Of a stretch of 10,906 bases of DNA, positions 10,778-10,906 are shown piece by piece. Below the pieces are notes generated by a model. It was not told the origin of the DNA, made no database searches, and saw nothing but the letters and a program-made list of their open reading frames with translations. This DNA is from Baffinella frigidus (taxonomy: Eukaryota; Cryptophyceae; Cryptomonadales; Baffinellaceae), in contig MU646321.1 of the NCBI GenBank assembly GCA_026770585.1, positions 1,120,081 to 1,130,986 on the forward strand, written 5' to 3'. The position numbers and the translations under genes are program-made. Within the stretch, counting starts at the first letter, position 1. The number at the start of each line of letters is the position of its first letter.

Positions 10778-10906
10778 GGGGTGTAGGGTGTAGGGTGTAG
10801 GGTGTAGGGTGTAGGGTGTAGGGTGTAGGGTGTAGGGTGTAGGGTAGGGTGTAGGGTGTAGGGTGTAGGGTGTAGGGTGTAGGGTGTAGGGTGTAGGGTG
10901 TAGGGT
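10778..10906 (+). repeat. TGTAGGG telomere-variant array at the window end
   Basis: About 18 units of GGGTGTA, nearly all identical, with one shortened unit (AGGGTAGGG near 10845). The G-rich strand is +, so it points rightward as a right-hand telomere would. The same variant forms blocks at 297-356 and 437-490 in the opposite orientation. Confidence 0.95.

Noticed and set aside
271-10906. Complete mini-chromosome with a telomere at each end
   Set aside because: 270 bp of other sequence lie outside the left array, and heptamers are scattered throughout, so end arrays do not show chromosome ends.

Overview
This is nuclear eukaryotic DNA, most likely from an alga or another protist with Arabidopsis-type telomeres. 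Perfect TTTAGGG heptamers occur (7366-7428) beside long arrays of TGTAGGG, TTTGGGG and TTTATGG variants. Open reading frames are short and end at GT/AG-like boundaries, and the DNA is GC-rich with many microsatellites and small inverted-repeat elements. There is no bacterial operon structure, no rRNA, no recognisable tRNA and no complete gene. I cannot name the species; a green or other alga is a guess from the telomere unit and GC content.

Layout. 1-800: C-rich telomere-like repeats and a duplicated exon-like module reading on +. 950-1830: short tandem repeats and a 300-bp compound microsatellite. 1830-2900: a probable + strand last exon, broken copies of its tail, and a short inverted-repeat element. 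2899-3361: two foldback elements, one of 311 bp. 3400-4460: C-rich tandem repeats and a cluster of the motif GAGGCGGGCCCGT. 4462-4720: a - strand last-exon candidate with a telomere-like intron. 4740-6530: foldbacks, one 88-bp element with a 5-bp target duplication, and CACGCGA-rich degenerate repeats. 7020-7690: - strand exon candidates separated by telomere-like heptamers. 7860-8950: a tandem array of last-exon fragments alternating with one inverted-repeat family, containing a nested second element. 9040-9530: three copies of a ~100-bp module. 9773-10660: - strand exons, including a 101-codon exon with a bHLH-like basic region. 10660-10906: degenerate heptamers ending in a TGTAGGG array.

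The unifying pattern is that nearly every exon-like module abuts telomere-like heptamers, with the C-rich strand always the sense strand (+ on the left, - on the right). The heptamers look like intron filler, often between a GTCA-type donor and a CAG acceptor. One such intron (10076-10196) carries a 7-bp direct repeat at its two ends. The modules look like fragments of a repeated, decaying gene family, one member of which may encode a bHLH transcription factor. All exon calls are made by eye from reading frame, splice dinucleotides and similarity between copies within the window; no transcript evidence was available.
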